Below the pieces are notes generated by a model. The model was not told the DNA's origin. It did no database searches and saw nothing but the letters and a program-made list of their open reading frames with translations. Positions 10,001 through 24,024 of a stretch of 64,000 nt of DNA are shown in pieces. The translations under genes were made by a program, and so were the position numbers. Positions within the stretch are counted from its first letter, which is position 1. Every line of letters starts with the position of its first letter. The DNA comes from Ptiloglossa arizonensis. Lineage: Eukaryota > Arthropoda > Insecta > Hymenoptera > Colletidae. The DNA is taken from positions 682,001-746,000 of the forward strand of contig NW_027478516.1 in the NCBI RefSeq assembly GCF_051014685.1, read 5' to 3'.

Positions 10001-10944
10001 CAGAAACTTTTCGGATTCGTCAATCCGTTCGCGAAATATGGGAGTTGGAGTTAAGGAATGGTTGAGAAACCACAAAAATTTTCGTAAGTCTGATACTCGA
10101 AACAAATAACTAGTATGGCCTAGGGCAAAAATACACATACCGTTGTAATCGGGCGAGTTTCTGCTTTCAGATGCAATAGGAAATTCTCGAGTTCGTTAGT
10201 CCGTTCGCGAGATATGGGATTTTGAAGCTAAGGAATGGTTGAGAAACCATCATAATTTTCGCAAGTCTGATACTCGAAACAAATAACTACTATGGCCTAG
10301 GGCAAAAATACACATACCGTTGTAATCGGACGAGTTTCTGGTTTTGGATGCAACAGGAATTTCTCGATTTCGTCAATCCGTTCGCGAGATATGGGAGTTT
10401 GAAGTTAAGGAATGGTTGAGAAACCATCAAAATTTTCGCAAGTCAGTTACTCGAAACCAATAACTGGAATGGCCTAGGGGAAAAGTACACACACCGTTGT
10501 AATGGGGCGAGTTTCTACTTTCAGATGCAACAGGAATTTCTGGAGTTCGTCAATCCGTTCGCGAGATATGGGATTTTGAAGTTAAGGAATGGTTGAGAAT
10601 CCATCATAATTTTCGCAAGTTTGATACTCGAAACGAATAACTGGAATGACCTAGGGGAAAAGTACACACGCCATTGTAATCGGTCGAGTTTCTACTTTCA
10701 GATGCAACAGGAAATAATCGAGTTCGTCAATCCGTTCGCGAGATATGGGAGTTTGAAGTTAAGAAATGCTTGAGAAACCATCAAAATTTTCGCAAGTCTG
10801 ATACCCGAAACCAATAACTACTATGGCCTAGGGCAAAAATAAACATACCGTTGTAATCGGACGAGTTTCTGCTTTCAGATGCAACAGGAATTTCTCGAGT
10901 TCGTCAATCCGTTCGCGACATATGGGAGTTTGAAGTTAAGGAAT

Positions 10945-12359
10945 GGTTGAGAAACCATCAAAATTTTCGCAAGTCTGATACTCGAAACCAATAACTACAA
11001 TGGCCTAGGGGAAAAATACACATAGCGTTGTAATCGGGAGAGTTTCTGTTTTCAGATGCAACAGAAACTTTTCGGATTCGTCAATCCGTTCGCGAAATAT
11101 GGGAGTTGGAGTTAAGGAATGGTTGAGAAACCACAAAAATTTTCGTAAGTCTGATACCCGAAACCAATAACTACTATGGCCTAGGGCAAAAATACACATA
11201 CCGTTGTAATCGGACGAGTTTCTGCTTTCAGATGCAACAGGAATTTCTCGAGTTCGTCAATCCGTTCGCGAGATATGGGAGTTTGAATGTAAGGAATGGT
11301 TGAGAAACCATCAAAATTTTCGCAAGTCTGTTACTTGAAACCAATAACTGGAATGGCCTAGGGGAAAAGTACACACACCATTGTAATGGGGCGAGTTTCT
11401 ACTTTCAGATGCAACAGGAATTTCTCGAGTTCGTCATTCCGTTCGCGAGATATGGGTGTTTGAAGTTAAGGAATGGTTGAGAAACCATCAAAACTTTCGC
11501 AAGTTTGATACTCGAAACCAACAACTACTATGGCCTAGGGCAAAAATACACATACCGTTGTAATCGGGCGAGTTTCTGCTTTCAGATGCAACAGGAACTT
11601 CTCGAGTTCGTCAATCCGTTCGCGAGATATGGGAGTTTGAAGTTAAGGAATGGTTGAGAAACCATCAATATTTTCGCCAGTGTGATACTCGAAACCAATA
11701 ACTACAATGGCCCAGGGCAAAAATACACATACCGTTGTAATCGGGCGAGTTTCTGCTTTCAGATGTAATAGGAAATTCTCGAGTTCGTCAATCCGTTCGC
11801 GACATATGGGAGTTTGAAGTTAAGGAATGGTTGAGAAACCATCATAATTTTCGCAAGTTTGATACTCGAAACGAATAAGTGGAATGACCTAGGGGAAAAG
11901 TACACACGCCATTGTAATCGGGCGAGTTTCTGCTTTCAGATGTAATAGGAAATTCTCGAGTTCGTCAATCCGTTCGCGACATATGGGAGTTTGAAGTTAA
12001 GGAATGGTTGAGAAACCATCATAATTTTCGCAAGTTTGATACTCGAAACGAATAAGTGGAATGACCTAGGGGAAAAGTACACACGCCATTGTAATCGGTC
12101 GAGTTTCTACTTTCAGATGCAACAGGAAATAATCGAGTTCGTCAATCCGTTCGCGAGATATGGGAGTTTGAAGTTAAGAAATGCTTGAGAAACCATCAAA
12201 ATTTTCGCAAGTTTGATACTCGAAACCAATAACTACAATGGCCTAGGGCAAAAATACACATACCGTTGTAATCGGGCGAGTTTCTGCTTTCAGATGCAAT
12301 AGGAAATTCTCGAGTTCGTTAGTCCGTTCGCGAGATATGGGAGTTTGAAGTTAAGGAAT
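10945..12359. repeat. Octamer-length module with internal monomer exchange
   Basis: Type V monomers at 10,945 and 12,360 are 1,415 bp apart, and the first part follows the octamer order. Around 11,920-12,080, however, the AATAAGTGG monomer appears twice in a row (CATAATTTT...AATAAGTGG at 11,843-11,880 and 12,020-12,057), and the CTTATACTC unit is absent. One unit was gained and another lost, so the length is unchanged although the content is different. Confidence 0.8.
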
Positions 12360-15300
12360 GGTTGAGAAACCATCAAAATTTTCGCAAGTCTGTTACTCGA
12401 AACCAATAACTGGAATGGCCTAGGGGATAAATACACATAGCGTTGTAATCGGGAGAGTTTCTGTTTTCAGATGCAACAGAAACTTTTCGGATTCGTCAAT
12501 CCGTTCGCGAAATATGGGAGTTGGAGTTAAGGAATGGTTGAGAAACCACAAAAATTTTCGTAAGTCTGATACCCGAAACCAATAACTACTATGGCCTAGG
12601 GCAAAAATACACATACCGTTGTAATCGGACGAGTTTCTGCTTTCAGATGCAACAGGAATTTCTCGAGTTCGTCAAACCGTTCGCGAGATATGGGAGTTTG
12701 AATGTAAGGAATGGTTGAGAAACCATCAAAATTTTCGCAAGTCTGTTACTTGAAACCAATAACTGGAATGGCCTAGGGGAAAAGTACACACACCATTGTA
12801 ATGGGGCGAGTTTCTACTTTCAGATGCAACAGGAATTTCTCGAGTTCGTCATTCCGTTCGCGAGATATGGGTGTTTGAAGTTAAGGAATGGTTGAGAAAC
12901 CATCAAAACTTTCGCAAGTTTGATACTCGAAACCAACAACTACTATGGCCTAGGGCAAAAATACACATACCGTTGTAATCGGGCGAGTTTCTGCTTTCAG
13001 ATGCAACAGGAACTTCTCGAGTTCGTCAATCCGTTCGCGAGATATGGGAGTTTGAAGTTAAGGAATGGTTGAGAAACCATCAATATTTTCGCCAGTGTGA
13101 TACTCGAAACCAATAACTACAATGGCCCAGGGCAAAAATACACATACCGTTGTAATCGGGCGAGTTTCTGCTTTCAGATGTAATAGGAAATTCTCGAGTT
13201 CGTCAATCCGTTCGCGACATATGGGAGTTTGAAGTTAAGGAATGGTTGAGAAACCATCATAATTTTCGCAAGTTTGATACTCGAAACGAATAACTGGAAT
13301 GACCTAGGGGAAAAGTACACACGCCATTGTAATCGGTCGAGTTTCTACTTTCAGATGCAACAGGAAATAATCGAGTTCGTCAATCCGTTCGCGAGATATG
13401 GGAGTTTGAAGTTAAGAAATGCTTGAGAAACCATCAAAATTTTCGCAAGTCTGATACCCGAAACCAATAACTACTATGGCCTAGGGCAAAAATAAACATA
13501 CCGTTGTAATCGGACGAGTTTCTGCTTTCAGATGCAACAGGAATTTCTCGAGTTCGTCAATCCGTTCGCGACATATGGGAGTTTGAAGTTAAGGAATGGT
13601 TGAGAAACCATCAAAATTTTCGCAAGTCTGATACTCGAAACCAATAGCTACAATGGCCTAGGGGAAAAATACACATTGCGTTGTAATCGGGAGAGTTTCT
13701 GTTTTCAGATGCAATAGAAACTTTTCGAATTCGTCAATCCGTTCGCGAAATATGGGAGTTGGAGTTAAGGAATGGTTGAGAAATCACAAAAATTTTCGTA
13801 AGTCTGATACCCGAAACCAATAACTACTATGGCCTAGGGCAAAAATACACATACCGTTGTAATCGGACGAGTTTCTGCTTTCAGATGCAACAGGAATTTC
13901 ACGAGTTCGTCAATCCGTTCGCGAGATATGGGAGTTTGAATGTAAGGAATGGTTGAGAAAACATCAAAATTTTCGCAAGTCTGTTACTTGAAACCAATAA
14001 CTGGAATGGCCTAGGGGAAAAGTACACACACCATTGTAATGGGGCGAGTTTCTACTTTCAGATGCAACAGGAATTTCTCGAGTTCGTCATTCCGTTCGCG
14101 AGATATGGGTGTTTGAAGTTAAGGAATGGTTGAGAAACCATCAAAACTTTCGCAAGTTTGATACTCGAAACCAATAACTACTATGGCCTAGGGCAAAAAT
14201 ACACATTGCGTTGTAATCGGGAGAGTTTCTGTTTTCAGATGCAATAGAAACTTTTCGAATTCGTCAATCCGTTCGCGAAATATGGGAGTTGGAGTTAAGG
14301 AATGGTTGAGAAACCACAAAAATTTTCGTAAGTCTGATACTCGAAACAAATAACTAGTATGGCCTAGGGCAAAAATACACATACCGTTGTAATCGGGCGA
14401 GTTTCTGCTTTCAGATGCAATAGGAAATTCTCGAGTTCGTTAGTCCGTTCGCGAGATATGGGATTTTGAAGCTAAGGAATGGTTGAGAAACCATCATAAT
14501 TTTCGCAAGTCTGATACTCGAAACAAATAACTACTATGGCCTAGGGCAAAAATACACATACCGTTGTAATCGGACGAGTTTCTGGTTTTGGATGCAACAG
14601 GAATTTCTCGATTTCGTCAATCCGTTCGCGAGATATGGGAGTTTGAAGTTAAGGAATGGTTGAGAAACCATCAAAATTTTCGCAAGTCAGTTACTCGAAA
14701 CCAATAACTGGAATGGCCTAGGGGAAAAGTACACACACCGTTGTAATGGGGCGAGTTTCTACTTTCAGATGCAACAGGAATTTCTGGAGTTCGTCAATCC
14801 GTTCGCGAGATATGGGATTTTGAAGTTAAGGAATGGTTGAGAATCCATCATAATTTTCGCAAGTTTGATACTCGAAACGAATAACTGGAATGACCTAGGG
14901 GAAAAGTACACACGCCATTGTAATCGGTCGAGTTTCTACTTTCAGATGCAACAGGAAATAATCGAGTTCGTCAATCCGTTCGCGAGATATGGGAGTTTGA
15001 AGTTAAGAAATGCTTGAGAAACCATCAAAATTTTCGCAAGTCTGATACCCGAAACCAATAACTACTATGGCCTAGGGCAAAAATAAACATACCGTTGTAA
15101 TCGGACGAGTTTCTGCTTTCAGATGCAACAGGAATTTCTCGAGTTCGTCAATCCGTTCGCAACATATGGGAGTTTGAAGTTAAGGAATGGTTGAGAAACC
15201 ATCAAAATTTTCGCAAGTCTGTTACTCGAAACCAATAGCTACAATGGCCTAGGGGAAAAATACACATTGCGTTGTAATCGGGAGAGTTTCTGTTTTCAGA

Positions 15301-15541
15301 TGCAATAGAAACTTTTCGAATTCGTCAATCCGTTCGCGAAATATGGGAGTTGGAGTTAAGGAATGGTTGAGAAACCACAAAAATTTTCGTAAGTCTGATA
15401 CTCGAAACAAATAACTAGTATGGCCTAGGGCAAAAATACACATACCGTTGTAATCGGGCGAGTTTCTGCTTTCAGATGCAATAGGAAATTCTCGAGTTCG
15501 TTAGTCCGTTCGCGAGATATGGGAGTTTGAAGTTAAGGAAT

Positions 15542-18500
15542 GGTTGAGAAACCATCAAAATTTTCGCAAGTCTGATACTCGAAACCAATAACTACAATGG
15601 CCTAGGGGAAAAATACACATAGCGTTGTAATCGGGAGAGTTTCTGTTTTCAGATGCAACAGAAATTTTTCGGACTCGTCAATCCGTTCGCGAAATATGGG
15701 AGTTGGAGTTAAGGAATGGTTGAGAAATCACAAAAATTTTCGTAAGTCTGATACCCGAAACCAATAACTACTATGGCCTAGGGCAAAAATACACATACCG
15801 TTGTAATCGGACGAGTTTCTGCTTTCAGATGCAACAGGAATTTCACGAGTTCGTCAATCCGTTCGCGAGATATGGGAGTTTGAATGTAAGGAATGGTTGA
15901 GAAAACATCAAAATTTTCGCAAGTCTGTTACTTGAAACCAATAACTGGAATGGCCTAGGGGAAAAGTACACACACCATTGTAATGGGGCGAGTTTCTACT
16001 TTCAGATGCAACAGGAATTTCTCGAGTTCGTCATTCCGTTCGCGAGATATGGGTGTTTGAAGTTAAGGAATGGTTGAGAAACCATCAAAACTTTCGCAAG
16101 TTTGATACTCGAAACCAATAACTACTATGGCCTAGGGCAAAAATACACATACCGTTGTAATCGGGCGAGTTTTTGCTTTCAGATGCAACAGGAATTTCTC
16201 GAGTTCGTCAATCCGTTCGCGAGATATGGGAGTTTGAAGTTAAGGAATGGTTGAGAAACCATCAATATTTTCGCAAGTCTGATACTCGAAACCAATAACT
16301 ACAATGGCCCGGGGCAAAAATACACATACCGTTGTAATAGGGCGAGTATCTGCTTTCAGATATAATAGGAAATTCTCGAGTTCGTCAATCCGTTCGCGAC
16401 ATATGGGAGTTTGAAGTTAAGGAATGGTTGAGAAACCATCATAATTTTCGCAAGTTTGATACTCGAAACGAATAAGTGGAATGACCTAGGGGAAAAGTAC
16501 ACACGCCATTGTAATCGGTCGAGTTTCTACTTTCAGATGCAACAGGAAATAATCGAGTTCGTCAATCCGTTCGCGAGATATGGGAGTTTGAAGTTAAGAA
16601 ATGCTTGAGAAACCATCAAAATTTTCGCAAGTCTGATACCCGAAACCAATAACTACTATGGCCTAGGGCAAAAATACACATACCGTTGTAATCGGACGAG
16701 TTTCTGCTTTCAGATGCAACAGGAATTTCTCGAGTTCGTCAATCCGTTCCGGAGATATGGGAGTTTGAAGGTAAGGAATGGTTGAGAAACCATCAAAATT
16801 TTCGCAAGTCTGTTACTCGAAACCAATAACTGGAATGGCCTAGGGGAAAAGTACACACACCATTGTAATGTGGCGAGTTTCTACTTTCAGATGCAACAGG
16901 AATTTCTCGAGTTCGTCATTCCGTTCGCGAGATATGGGTGTTTGAAGTTAAGGAATGGTTGAGAAACCGTAAAAACTTTCGCAAGTTTGATACTCGAAAC
17001 CAATAACTACAATGGCCTAGGGCAAAAATACACATACCGTTGTAATCGGGCGAGTTTCTGCTTTCAGATGCAACAGGAATTTCTCGAGTTCGTCAATCCG
17101 TTCGCGACATATGGGAGTTTGAAGTTAAGGAATGGTTGAGAAACCATCAAAATTTTCGCAAATCTGATACTCGAAACCAATACCTGGAATGGCCTAGGGG
17201 AAAAATACACACACCGTTGTAATTGGGCGAGTTTCTACTCTCAGATGAAACAGGAATTTCTCCAGTTCGTCAATCCGTTCGCGAGATATGGGAGTTTGAA
17301 GTTAAGGAATGGTTGAGAAACCATCAAAATTTTCGCAAGTCTGATACTCGAAACCAATAACTGCAATGGCCTAGGGGAAAAGTACACACACCGTTGTAAT
17401 GGGGCGAGTTTCTACTTTCAGATGCAACAGGAATTTCTCGAGTTCGTCAATCCGTTCGCGAGATATGGGATTTTGAAGTTAAGGAATGGTTGAGAAACCA
17501 TCATAATTTTCGCAAGTTTGATACTCGAAACGAATAACTGGAATGACCTAGGGGAAAAGTACACACACCGTTGTAATGGGGCGAGTTTCTACTTTCAGAT
17601 GCAACAGGAAATAATCGAGTTCGTCAATCCGTTCGCGAGATATGGGAGTTTGAAGTTAAGAAATGCTTGAGAAACCATCAAAATTTTCGCAAGTCTGATA
17701 CTCGAAACCAATAACTACAATGGCCTAGGGCAAAAATACACATACCGTTGTCATCGGGCGAGTTTCTGCTTTCAGATGCAACAGGAATTTCTCGAGTTCG
17801 TCAATCCGTTCGCGACATATAGGAGTTGGAGTTAAGGAATGGTTGAGAAACCATAAAAATTTTCGCAAGTCTGATACTCGAAACCAATAGCTACAATGGC
17901 CTAGGGGAAAAATACACATAGCGTTGTAATCGGGAGAGTTTCTGTTTTCAGATGCAATAGAAACTTTTCGAATTCGTCAATCCGTTCGCGAAATATGGGA
18001 GTTGGAGTTAAGGAATGGTTGAGAAACCATCAAAATTTTCGCAAGTCTGATACTCGAAACCAATAACTACAATGGCCTAGGGGAAAAATACACATAGCGT
18101 TGTAATCGGGAGAGTTTCTGTTTTCAGATGCAACAGAAACTTTTCGGATTCGTCAATCCGTTCGCGAAATATGGGAGTTGGAGTTAAGGAATGGTTGAGA
18201 AACCACAAAAATTTTTGTAAGTCTGATACTCGAAACAAATAACTACTATGGCCTAGGGCAAAAATACACATACCGTTGTAATCGGACGAGTTTCTGGTTT
18301 CAGCTGCAACAGGAATTTCTCGAGTTCGTCAATCCGTTCGCGAGATATGGGAGTTTGAAGTTAAGGAATGGTTGAGAAACCATCAAAATTTTCGCAAGTC
18401 TGATACTCGAAACCAATAACTACAATGGCCTAGGGGAAAAATACACATAGCGTTGTAATCGGGAGAGTTTCTGTTTTCAGATGCAACAGAAACTTTTCGG

Positions 18501-19075
18501 ATTCGTCAATCCGTTCGCGAAATATGGGAGTTGGAGTTAAGGAATGGTTGAGAAACCACAAAAATTTTCGTAAGTCTGATACTCGAAACAAATAACTAGT
18601 ATGGCCTAGGGCAAAAATACACATACCGTTGTAATCGGGCGAGTTTCTGCTTTCAGATGCAATAGGAAATTCTCGAGTTCGTTAGTCCGTTCGCGAGATA
18701 TGGGAGTTTGAAGTTAAGGAATGGTTGAGAAACCATCAAAATTTTCGCAAGTCTGTTACTCGAAACCAATAACTGGAATGGCCTAGGGGAGAAATACACA
18801 TAGCGTTGTAATCGGGAGAGTTTCTGTTTTCAGATGCAACAGAAACTTTTCGGATTCGTCAATCCGTTCGCGAAATATGGGAGTTGGAGTTAAGGAATGG
18901 TTGAGAAACCACAAAAATTTTCGTAAGTCTGATACTCGAAACAAATAACTAGTATGGCCTAGGGCAAAAATACACATACCGTTGTAATCGGGCGAGTTTC
19001 TGCTTTCAGATGCAATAGGAAATTCTCGAGTTCGTTAGTCCGTTCGCGAGATATGGGAGTTTGAAGTTAAGGAAT
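15542..19075. repeat. 3,534-bp HOR, copy 1 (20 monomers)
   Basis: The unit begins with a type V monomer carrying TTTTTCGGACTCG and runs through ATCACAAAAATTTTCG/GATACCCG, TTTCACGAG with GAATGTAAGG, GGGTGTTTG, GAGTTTTTGC, GGCCCGGGGC with AGGGCGAGTATCTG, AATAAGTGG, GCTTGAG, CCGTTCCGGAG, AACCGTAAAAAC, AAATCTGATAC/AATACCTGG with CTCTCAGATGAAACAG, a CATATAGGAG unit, and then 353-bp dimers. Copy 2 follows directly at 19,076 with the same order. Copies 1 and 2 are nearly identical by eye; one visible difference is GCAACAGG near 17,070 against GCAATAGG near 20,605. Confidence 0.9.
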
Positions 19076-22000
19076 GGTTGAGAAACCATCAAAATTTTCG
19101 CAAGTCTGATACTCGAAACCAATAACTACAATGGCCTAGGGGAAAAATACACATAGCGTTGTAATCGGGAGAGTTTCTGTTTTCAGATGCAACAGAAATT
19201 TTTCGGACTCGTCAATCCGTTCGCGAAATATGGGAGTTGGAGTTAAGGAATGGTTGAGAAATCACAAAAATTTTCGTAAGTCTGATACCCGAAACCAATA
19301 ACTACTATGGCCTAGGGCAAAAATACACATACCGTTGTAATCGGACGAGTTTCTGCTTTCAGATGCAACAGGAATTTCACGAGTTCGTCAATCCGTTCGC
19401 GAGATATGGGAGTTTGAATGTAAGGAATGGTTGAGAAAACATCAAAATTTTCGCAAGTCTGTTACTTGAAACCAATAACTGGAATGGCCTAGGGGAAAAG
19501 TACACACACCATTGTAATGGGGCGAGTTTCTACTTTCAGATGCAACAGGAATTTCTCGAGTTCGTCATTCCGTTCGCGAGATATGGGTGTTTGAAGTTAA
19601 GGAATGGTTGAGAAACCATCAAAACTTTCGCAAGTTTGATACTCGAAACCAATAACTACTATGGCCTAGGGCAAAAATACACATACCGTTGTAATCGGGC
19701 GAGTTTTTGCTTTCAGATGCAACAGGAATTTCTCGAGTTCGTCAATCCGTTCGCGAGATATGGGAGTTTGAAGTTAAGGAATGGTTGAGAAACCATCAAT
19801 ATTTTCGCAAGTCTGATACTCGAAACCAATAACTACAATGGCCCGGGGCAAAAATACACATACCGTTGTAATAGGGCGAGTATCTGCTTTCAGATATAAT
19901 AGGAAATTCTCGAGTTCGTCAATCCGTTCGCGACATATGGGAGTTTGAAGTTAAGGAATGGTTGAGAAACCATCATAATTTTCGCAAGTTTGATACTCGA
20001 AACGAATAAGTGGAATGACCTAGGGGAAAAGTACACACGCCATTGTAATCGGTCGAGTTTCTACTTTCAGATGCAACAGGAAATAATCGAGTTCGTCAAT
20101 CCGTTCGCGAGATATGGGAGTTTGAAGTTAAGAAATGCTTGAGAAACCATCAAAATTTTCGCAAGTCTGATACCCGAAACCAATAACTACTATGGCCTAG
20201 GGCAAAAATACACATACCGTTGTAATCGGACGAGTTTCTGCTTTCAGATGCAACAGGAATTTCTCGAGTTCGTCAATCCGTTCCGGAGATATGGGAGTTT
20301 GAAGGTAAGGAATGGTTGAGAAACCATCAAAATTTTCGCAAGTCTGTTACTCGAAACCAATAACTGGAATGGCCTAGGGGAAAAGTACACACACCATTGT
20401 AATGTGGCGAGTTTCTACTTTCAGATGCAACAGGAATTTCTCGAGTTCGTCATTCCGTTCGCGAGATATGGGTGTTTGAAGTTAAGGAATGGTTGAGAAA
20501 CCGTAAAAACTTTCGCAAGTTTGATACTCGAAACCAATAACTACAATGGCCTAGGGCAAAAATACACATACCGTTGTAATCGGGCGAGTTTCTGCTTTCA
20601 GATGCAATAGGAATTTCTCGAGTTCGTCAATCCGTTCGCGACATATGGGAGTTTGAAGTTAAGGAATGGTTGAGAAACCATCAAAATTTTCGCAAATCTG
20701 ATACTCGAAACCAATACCTGGAATGGCCTAGGGGAAAAATACACACACCGTTGTAATTGGGCGAGTTTCTACTCTCAGATGAAACAGGAATTTCTCCAGT
20801 TCGTCAATCCGTTCGCGAGATATGGGAGTTTGAAGTTAAGGAATGGTTGAGAAACCATCAAAATTTTCGCAAGTCTGATACTCGAAACCAATAACTGCAA
20901 TGGCCTAGGGGAAAAGTACACACACCGTTGTAATGGGGCGAGTTTCTACTTTCAGATGCAACAGGAATTTCTCGAGTTCGTCAATCCGTTCGCGAGATAT
21001 GGGATTTTGAAGTTAAGGAATGGTTGAGAAACCATCATAATTTTCGCAAGTTTGATACTCGAAACGAATAACTGGAATGACCTAGGGGAAAAGTACACAC
21101 ACCGTTGTAATGGGGCGAGTTTCTACTTTCAGATGCAACAGGAAATAATCGAGTTCGTCAATCCGTTCGCGAGATATGGGAGTTTGAAGTTAAGAAATGC
21201 TTGAGAAACCATCAAAATTTTCGCAAGTCTGATACTCGAAACCAATAACTACAATGGCCTAGGGCAAAAATACACATACCGTTGTCATCGGGCGAGTTTC
21301 TGCTTTCAGATGCAACAGGAATTTCTCGAGTTCGTCAATCCGTTCGCGACATATAGGAGTTGGAGTTAAGGAATGGTTGAGAAACCATAAAAATTTTCGC
21401 AAGTCTGATACTCGAAACCAATAGCTACAATGGCCTAGGGGAAAAATACACATAGCGTTGTAATCGGGAGAGTTTCTGTTTTCAGATGCAATAGAAACTT
21501 TTCGAATTCGTCAATCCGTTCGCGAAATATGGGAGTTGGAGTTAAGGAATGGTTGAGAACCACAAAAATTTTCGTAAGTCTGATACTCGAAACAAATAAC
21601 TAGTATGGCCTAGGACAAAAGACACATACCGTTGTAATCGGGCGAGTTTCTGCTTTCAGATGCAATAGGAAATTCTCGAGTTCGTTAGTCCCGTTCGCGA
21701 GATATGGGAGTTTGAAGTTAAGGAATGTGTGAGAAACCACAAAAATTTTCGTAAGTCTGATACTCGCAACAAATAACTGGTATGGCCTAGGGCAAAAAAT
21801 ACACATACCGTTGTAATCGGGCGAGTTTCTGCTTTCAGATGCAATAGGAAATACTCGAGTTCGTAGTCCGTTCGCGAGATATGGGAGTTTGAAGTTAAGG
21901 AATGGTTGAGAAACCATCAAAATTTTCGCAAGTCTGATACTCGAAACCAATAACTACAATGGCCTAGGGGAAAAATACACATAGCGTTGTAATCGGGAGA

Positions 22001-22609
22001 GTTTCTGTTTTCAGATGCAACAGAAACTTTTCGGATTCGTCAATCCGTTCGCGAAATATGGGAGTTGGAGTTAAGGAATGGTTGAGAAACCACAAAAATT
22101 TTTGTAAGTCTGATACTCGAAACAAATAACTACTATGGCCTAGGGCAAAAATACACATACCGTTGTAATCGGACGAGTTTCTGGTTTCAGCTGCAACAGG
22201 AATTTCTCGAGTTCGTCAATCCGTTCGCGAGATATGGGAGTTTGAAGTTAAGGAATGGTTGAGAAACCATCAAAATTTTCGCAAGTCTGATACTCGAAAC
22301 CAATAACTACAATGGCCTAGGGGAAAAATACACATAGCGTTGTAATCGGGAGAGTTTCTGTTTTCAGATGCAACAGAAACTTTTCGGATTCGTCAATCCG
22401 TTCGCGAAATATGGGAGTTGGAGTTAAGGAATGGTTGAGAAACCACAAAAATTTTCGTAAGTCTGATACTCGAAACAAATAACTAGTATGGCCTAGGGCA
22501 AAAATACACATACCGTTGTAATCGGGCGAGTTTCTGCTTTCAGATGCAATAGGAAATTCTCGAGTTCGTTAGTCCGTTCGCGAGATATGGGAGTTTGAAG
22601 TTAAGGAAT
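19076..22609. repeat. 3,534-bp HOR, copy 2
   Basis: It repeats the variant order of the preceding unit at an offset of 3,534 bp up to about 21,540. From there it has two extra monomers (21,553-21,903) before the dimer run starting at 21,904, so dimers correspond to copy 1 at an offset of 3,887. The first extra unit has CTAGGAC, which is also present at 32,216 in the related third block but absent from copy 1, so copy 1 probably lost it. The unit ends where an octamer module (type V at 22,610 followed by a GATACCCG monomer) takes over. Confidence 0.87.
21550..21870. other. Indel-dense patch in the two extra monomers
   Basis: Single-base changes cluster here: GAGAACCAC, GGACAAAAGACACAT, AGTCCCGTTC, GAATGTGTGAG, GGCAAAAAATACAC, and GTTCGTAGTCC. 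The neighbouring sequence on both sides is clean. These disrupt the normal frame and create overlapping open frames of 116 and 62 codons on the minus strand, which I do not regard as genes. Probable local consensus error. Confidence 0.65.
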
Positions 22610-24024
22610 GGTTGAGAAACCATCAAAATTTTCGCAAGTCTGTTACTCGAAACCAATAACTGGAATGGCCTAGGGGAGAAATACACATAGCGTTGTAATC
22701 GGGAGAGTTTCTGTTTTCAGATGCAACAGAAACTTTTCGGATTCGTCAATCCGTTCGCGAAATATGGGAGTTGGAGTTAAGGAATGGTTGAGAAACCACA
22801 AAAATTTTCGTAAGTCTGATACCCGAAACCAATAACTACTGTGGCCTAGGGCAAAAATACACATACCGTTGTAATCGGACGAGTTTCTGCTTTCAGATGC
22901 AACAGGAATTTCTCGAGTTCGTCAATCCGTTCGCGAGATATGGGAGTTTGAATGTAAGGAATGGTTGAGAAACCATCAAAATTTTCGCAAGTCTGTAACT
23001 TGAAACCAATAACTGGAATGGCCTAGGGGAAAAGTACACACACCATTGTAATGGGGCGAGTTTCTACTTTCAGATGCAACAGGAATTTCTCGAGTTCGTC
23101 ATTCCGTTCGCGAGATATGGGTGTTTGAAGTTAAGGAATGGTTGAGAAACCATCAAAACTTTCGCAAGTTTGATACTCGAAACCAACAACTACTATGGCC
23201 TAGGGCAAAAATACACATACCGTTGTAATCGGGCGAGTTTCTGCTTTCAGATGCAACAGGAACTTCTCGAGTTCGTCAATCCGTTCGCGAGATATGGGAG
23301 TTTGAAGTTAAGGAATGGTTGAGAAACCATCAATATTTTCGCCAGTCTGATACTCGAAACCAATAACTACAATGGCCCAGGGCAAAAATACACATACCGT
23401 TGTAATCGGGCGAGTTTCTGCTTTCAGATGTAATAGGAAATTCTCGAGTTCGTCAATCCGTTCGCGACATATGGGAGTTTGAAGTTAAGGAATGGTTGAG
23501 AAACCATCATAATTTTCGCAAGTTTGATACTCGAAACGAATAAGTGGAATGACCTAGGGGAAAAGTACACACGCCATTGTAATCGGTCGAGTTTCTACTT
23601 TCAGATGCAACAGGAAATAATCGAGTTCGTCAATCCGTTCGCGAGATATGGGAGTTTGAAGTTAAGAAATGCTTGAGAAACCATCAAAATTTTCGCAAGT
23701 TTGATACTCGAAACCAATAACTACAATGGCCTAGGGCAAAAATACACATACCGTTGTAATCGGGCGAGTTTCTGCTTTCAGATGCAACAGGAATTTCTCG
23801 AGTTCGTCAATCCGTTCGCGAGATATGGGAGTTTGAAGTTAAGGAATGGTTGAGAAACCATCAAAATTTTCGCAAGTCTTATACTCGAAACCAATAACTA
23901 CAATGGCCTAGGGCAAAAATACACATACCGTTGTCATCGGGCGAGTTTCTGCTTTCAGATGCAACAGGAATTTCTCGAGTTCGTCAATCCGTTCGCGACA
24001 TATGGGAGTTTGAAGTTAAGGAAT
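22610..24024. repeat. Octamer module, 1,415 bp, reference copy
   Basis: This is an intact octamer of one 176-bp and seven 177-bp monomers (176 + 7 x 177 = 1,415). Order of diagnostic variants: V with GGGGAGAAATAC, GATACCCG with CTACTGTGG, GAATGTAAGG with CTGTAACTTG, GGGTGTTTG with CCAACAAC, CAATATTTTCGCC with GGCCCAGGG, CATAATTTT with AATAAGTGG, GCTTGAG, and CTTATACTC with GTCATCGGG. The next type V monomer starts at 24,025. The CTACTGTGG variant is shared with 4,465, linking this copy to the module starting at 4,235. Confidence 0.88.
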
